Source: an uncultured Treponema sp. (GTDB lineage Bacteria > Spirochaetota > Spirochaetia > Treponematales > Treponemataceae). From it: a stretch of DNA of 6,268 bases. Both the position numbers and the translations under genes were made by a program. The notes beneath the pieces are model-generated. The model saw only the letters and a list, made by a program, of their open reading frames with translations. It ran no database searches and was not told where the DNA came from. The stretch is taken from positions 1 through 6,268 of the forward strand of contig CALELJ010000236.1 of NCBI GenBank assembly GCA_937902445.1, given 5' to 3'. Positions 5,053 through 6,268 of the stretch are shown one piece after another. Within the stretch, counting starts at the first letter, position 1. Each line of letters opens with the position of its first letter.

Positions 5053-6268
5053 TCAAACATCCAGTGTTGCATATTCTGCATTTTCTTCGATGAACTTGCG
5101 GCGAGGATCAACATCATCACCCATGAGTATTGAGAATACCTGATCAGCCATAGCCGCATCGGTAATCTTTACCTGCTTCATCTTTCTGTTTCCAGGTGCC
5201 ATTGTAGTGTCACGAAGTTCTTCCCATTCCATTTCACCAAGACCTTTGTAACGCTGTACTTCTGCCTTGTCACGGTTTTCACCAAGTTCTTCGAGGGCAC
5301 GGTCCCTTTCTTCATCACTGAATACAAATTTGCGGTATTTCTGCTTTTTATATTCAACACGGTAAAGAGGAGGCATTGCTATATAAACATGTCCGCGCTC
5401 AATAAGTTCAGGCATGAAGCGGAAGAAGAATGTCATGAGCAAAGTTGAGATATGTGCGCCGTCAACATCGGCATCGGCCATGATGATTACTTTGTGGTAG
5501 CGGAGTTTTTCAATGTTGAAATTTTTTCCGATACCTGTTCCAAGGGAAGCAATTACAGGCTGAAGTTTTTCGTTGTTCATTACTTTTGAAGGATCAACTT
5601 TTTCAACGTTGAGCATCTTACCCCATAGAGGAAGAATAGCCTGGGTCTTTGGATTTCTACCCTGCTTTGCTGAACCGCCGGCAGAATCTCCTTCGACGAT
5701 GTATACTTCACATTCTTCAGGTTTGTTCGATGAACAGTCCGCAAGTTTTCCAGGAAGACCAAAGGAATCCATTCCGCTTTTGCGGTTTGTTTCGATTGCC
5801 TTGCGTGCCTTGATGCGGCCCAAAGCTTCATTGACTGCCTTTTCAAGAATTGAATTGCAGATCTGAGGATTCTGCTCAAACCACTGTGTAAGCTTTTCTG
5901 AAACAAGTGAATATACAATTGAACGTACTTCCGTGTTTCCAAGCTTCTGCTTTGTCTGGCCTTCAAACTGAGGCTCCGGAACCTTTACGGAAATTACTGC
6001 CGCAATACCGGTACGAACATCATCACCAGTAAGGCGTTCAACCTTTATTTCCTTTTTCTTGTCGGCATCACCAGGCTTCTTGTTTCTGTCAACCTTAGGA
6101 TTAAGTTTCTTGAAAAGCTTGTCATTGTTGTCCAATGCCTTGTTCATTACGAAAGTGAGGGCATTCTTAAAGCCGTCAAGATGTGTTCCGCCTTCACGGG
6201 TATTGATGTCGTTTACATAGGAATAGATCTTGTCTTCGTAGCCGTCATTGTACTGCCCGCTGTGCGAG
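5053..6268 (-). CDS. gyrB: DNA gyrase subunit B (partial, N-terminus outside window)
   Basis: The reading frame stays open from its stop at 5053 to the right edge, so this is the last 404 residues of GyrB; the ATPase domain is off the window. Residues are numbered from the first complete codon (6265-6267). INTREGGTH (21-29) belongs to the transducer region, and QTK with Lys106 is the ATP-contacting lysine motif. The TOPRIM domain has EGDSAGG starting at Glu192 (5692-5694) and the metal-binding aspartates D265, D267 and D269 in MADADVDGAH. QRYKGLGEM (338-346) and the C-terminal tail RKFIEENAEYATLDV fit GyrB/ParE. The E. coli-type insertion of roughly 170 residues in the TOPRIM region is absent, as in most bacteria. 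An internal ATG at 6147 is not the start, because conserved GyrB sequence (INTREGGTHLDGFKNAL) continues upstream of it in frame. Trp215 sits where E. coli has Lys447, and the usual GEMNxEQL stretch reads GEMEWEEL. The gyrA neighbour 102 nt downstream supports GyrB over ParE. Confidence 0.97.
   Translation of the reverse strand, partial: SHSGQYNDGYEDKIYSYVNDINTREGGTHLDGFKNALTFVMNKALDNNDKLFKKLNPKVDRNKKPGDADKKKEIKVERLTGDDVRTGIAAVISVKVPEPQFEGQTKQKLGNTEVRSIVYSLVSEKLTQWFEQNPQICNSILEKAVNEALGRIKARKAIETNRKSGMDSFGLPGKLADCSSNKPEECEVYIVEGDSAGGSAKQGRNPKTQAILPLWGKMLNVEKVDPSKVMNNEKLQPVIASLGTGIGKNFNIEKLRYHKVIIMADADVDGAHISTLLMTFFFRFMPELIERGHVYIAMPPLYRVEYKKQKYRKFVFSDEERDRALEELGENRDKAEVQRYKGLGEMEWEELRDTTMAPGNRKMKQVKITDAAMADQVFSILMGDDVDPRRKFIEENAEYATLDV

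Noticed and set aside
5580..5966. Minus-strand open reading frame of 128 codons inside gyrB
   Set aside because: It is out of frame within the TOPRIM-coding part of gyrB, whose own frame is fully conserved; there is no sign of a separate gene.
1..6268. Defence, phage, CRISPR or other novel accessory system
   Set aside because: No repeat array, integrase, transposase or nuclease gene is visible; the window is gyrase plus ordinary transporter, regulator and flavin-type genes.

Overview
This window is a chromosomal housekeeping segment from a bacterium of moderate-to-low GC content. Every convincing gene is on the minus strand, so transcription runs from the right end towards position 1. In that order the genes are: the C-terminal two thirds of gyrB (cut off by the window's right edge), complete gyrA, an EamA/DMT-family membrane transporter, an AraC-family regulator, and a small FMN-type split-barrel (pyridoxamine-phosphate-oxidase-like) protein. 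I suspect a spirochaete, perhaps a gut Treponema, from the overall look of the gyrase proteins and base composition. The window alone does not prove this, and a low-GC Firmicute cannot be excluded.

Right part (2368-6268): gyrB and gyrA encode the two subunits of DNA gyrase, the A2B2 enzyme that negatively supercoils DNA. They lie in tandem with a 102-nt gap. That gap is the most structured non-coding stretch of the window. It holds two inverted copies of a REP-like palindromic repeat with the core CTGAGCYTGTCGAAG. Each copy can fold on its own, and the two can also pair with each other. gyrA is followed by a clear rho-independent terminator, which closes the gyrase unit.

Left part (71-2353): downstream of the terminator, the EamA transporter and AraC regulator genes are separated by only 9 nt and look like one transcriptional unit. 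The split-barrel gene follows 87 nt later with a strong Shine-Dalgarno sequence of its own. Substrate and inducer of the transporter/regulator pair cannot be read from sequence. Positions 1-70 hold only a short inverted repeat and no gene.

I see no mobile element, CRISPR array, tRNA or rRNA, and no obviously new multi-gene system. The points most worth a second look are the inverted REP-like pair inside the gyrB-gyrA gap and several unusual residues at or near gyrase drug-contact and active-site positions: Ala at the E. coli GyrA Ser83 position, Trp at the E. coli GyrB Lys447 position, and altered residues before the GyrA catalytic tyrosine.
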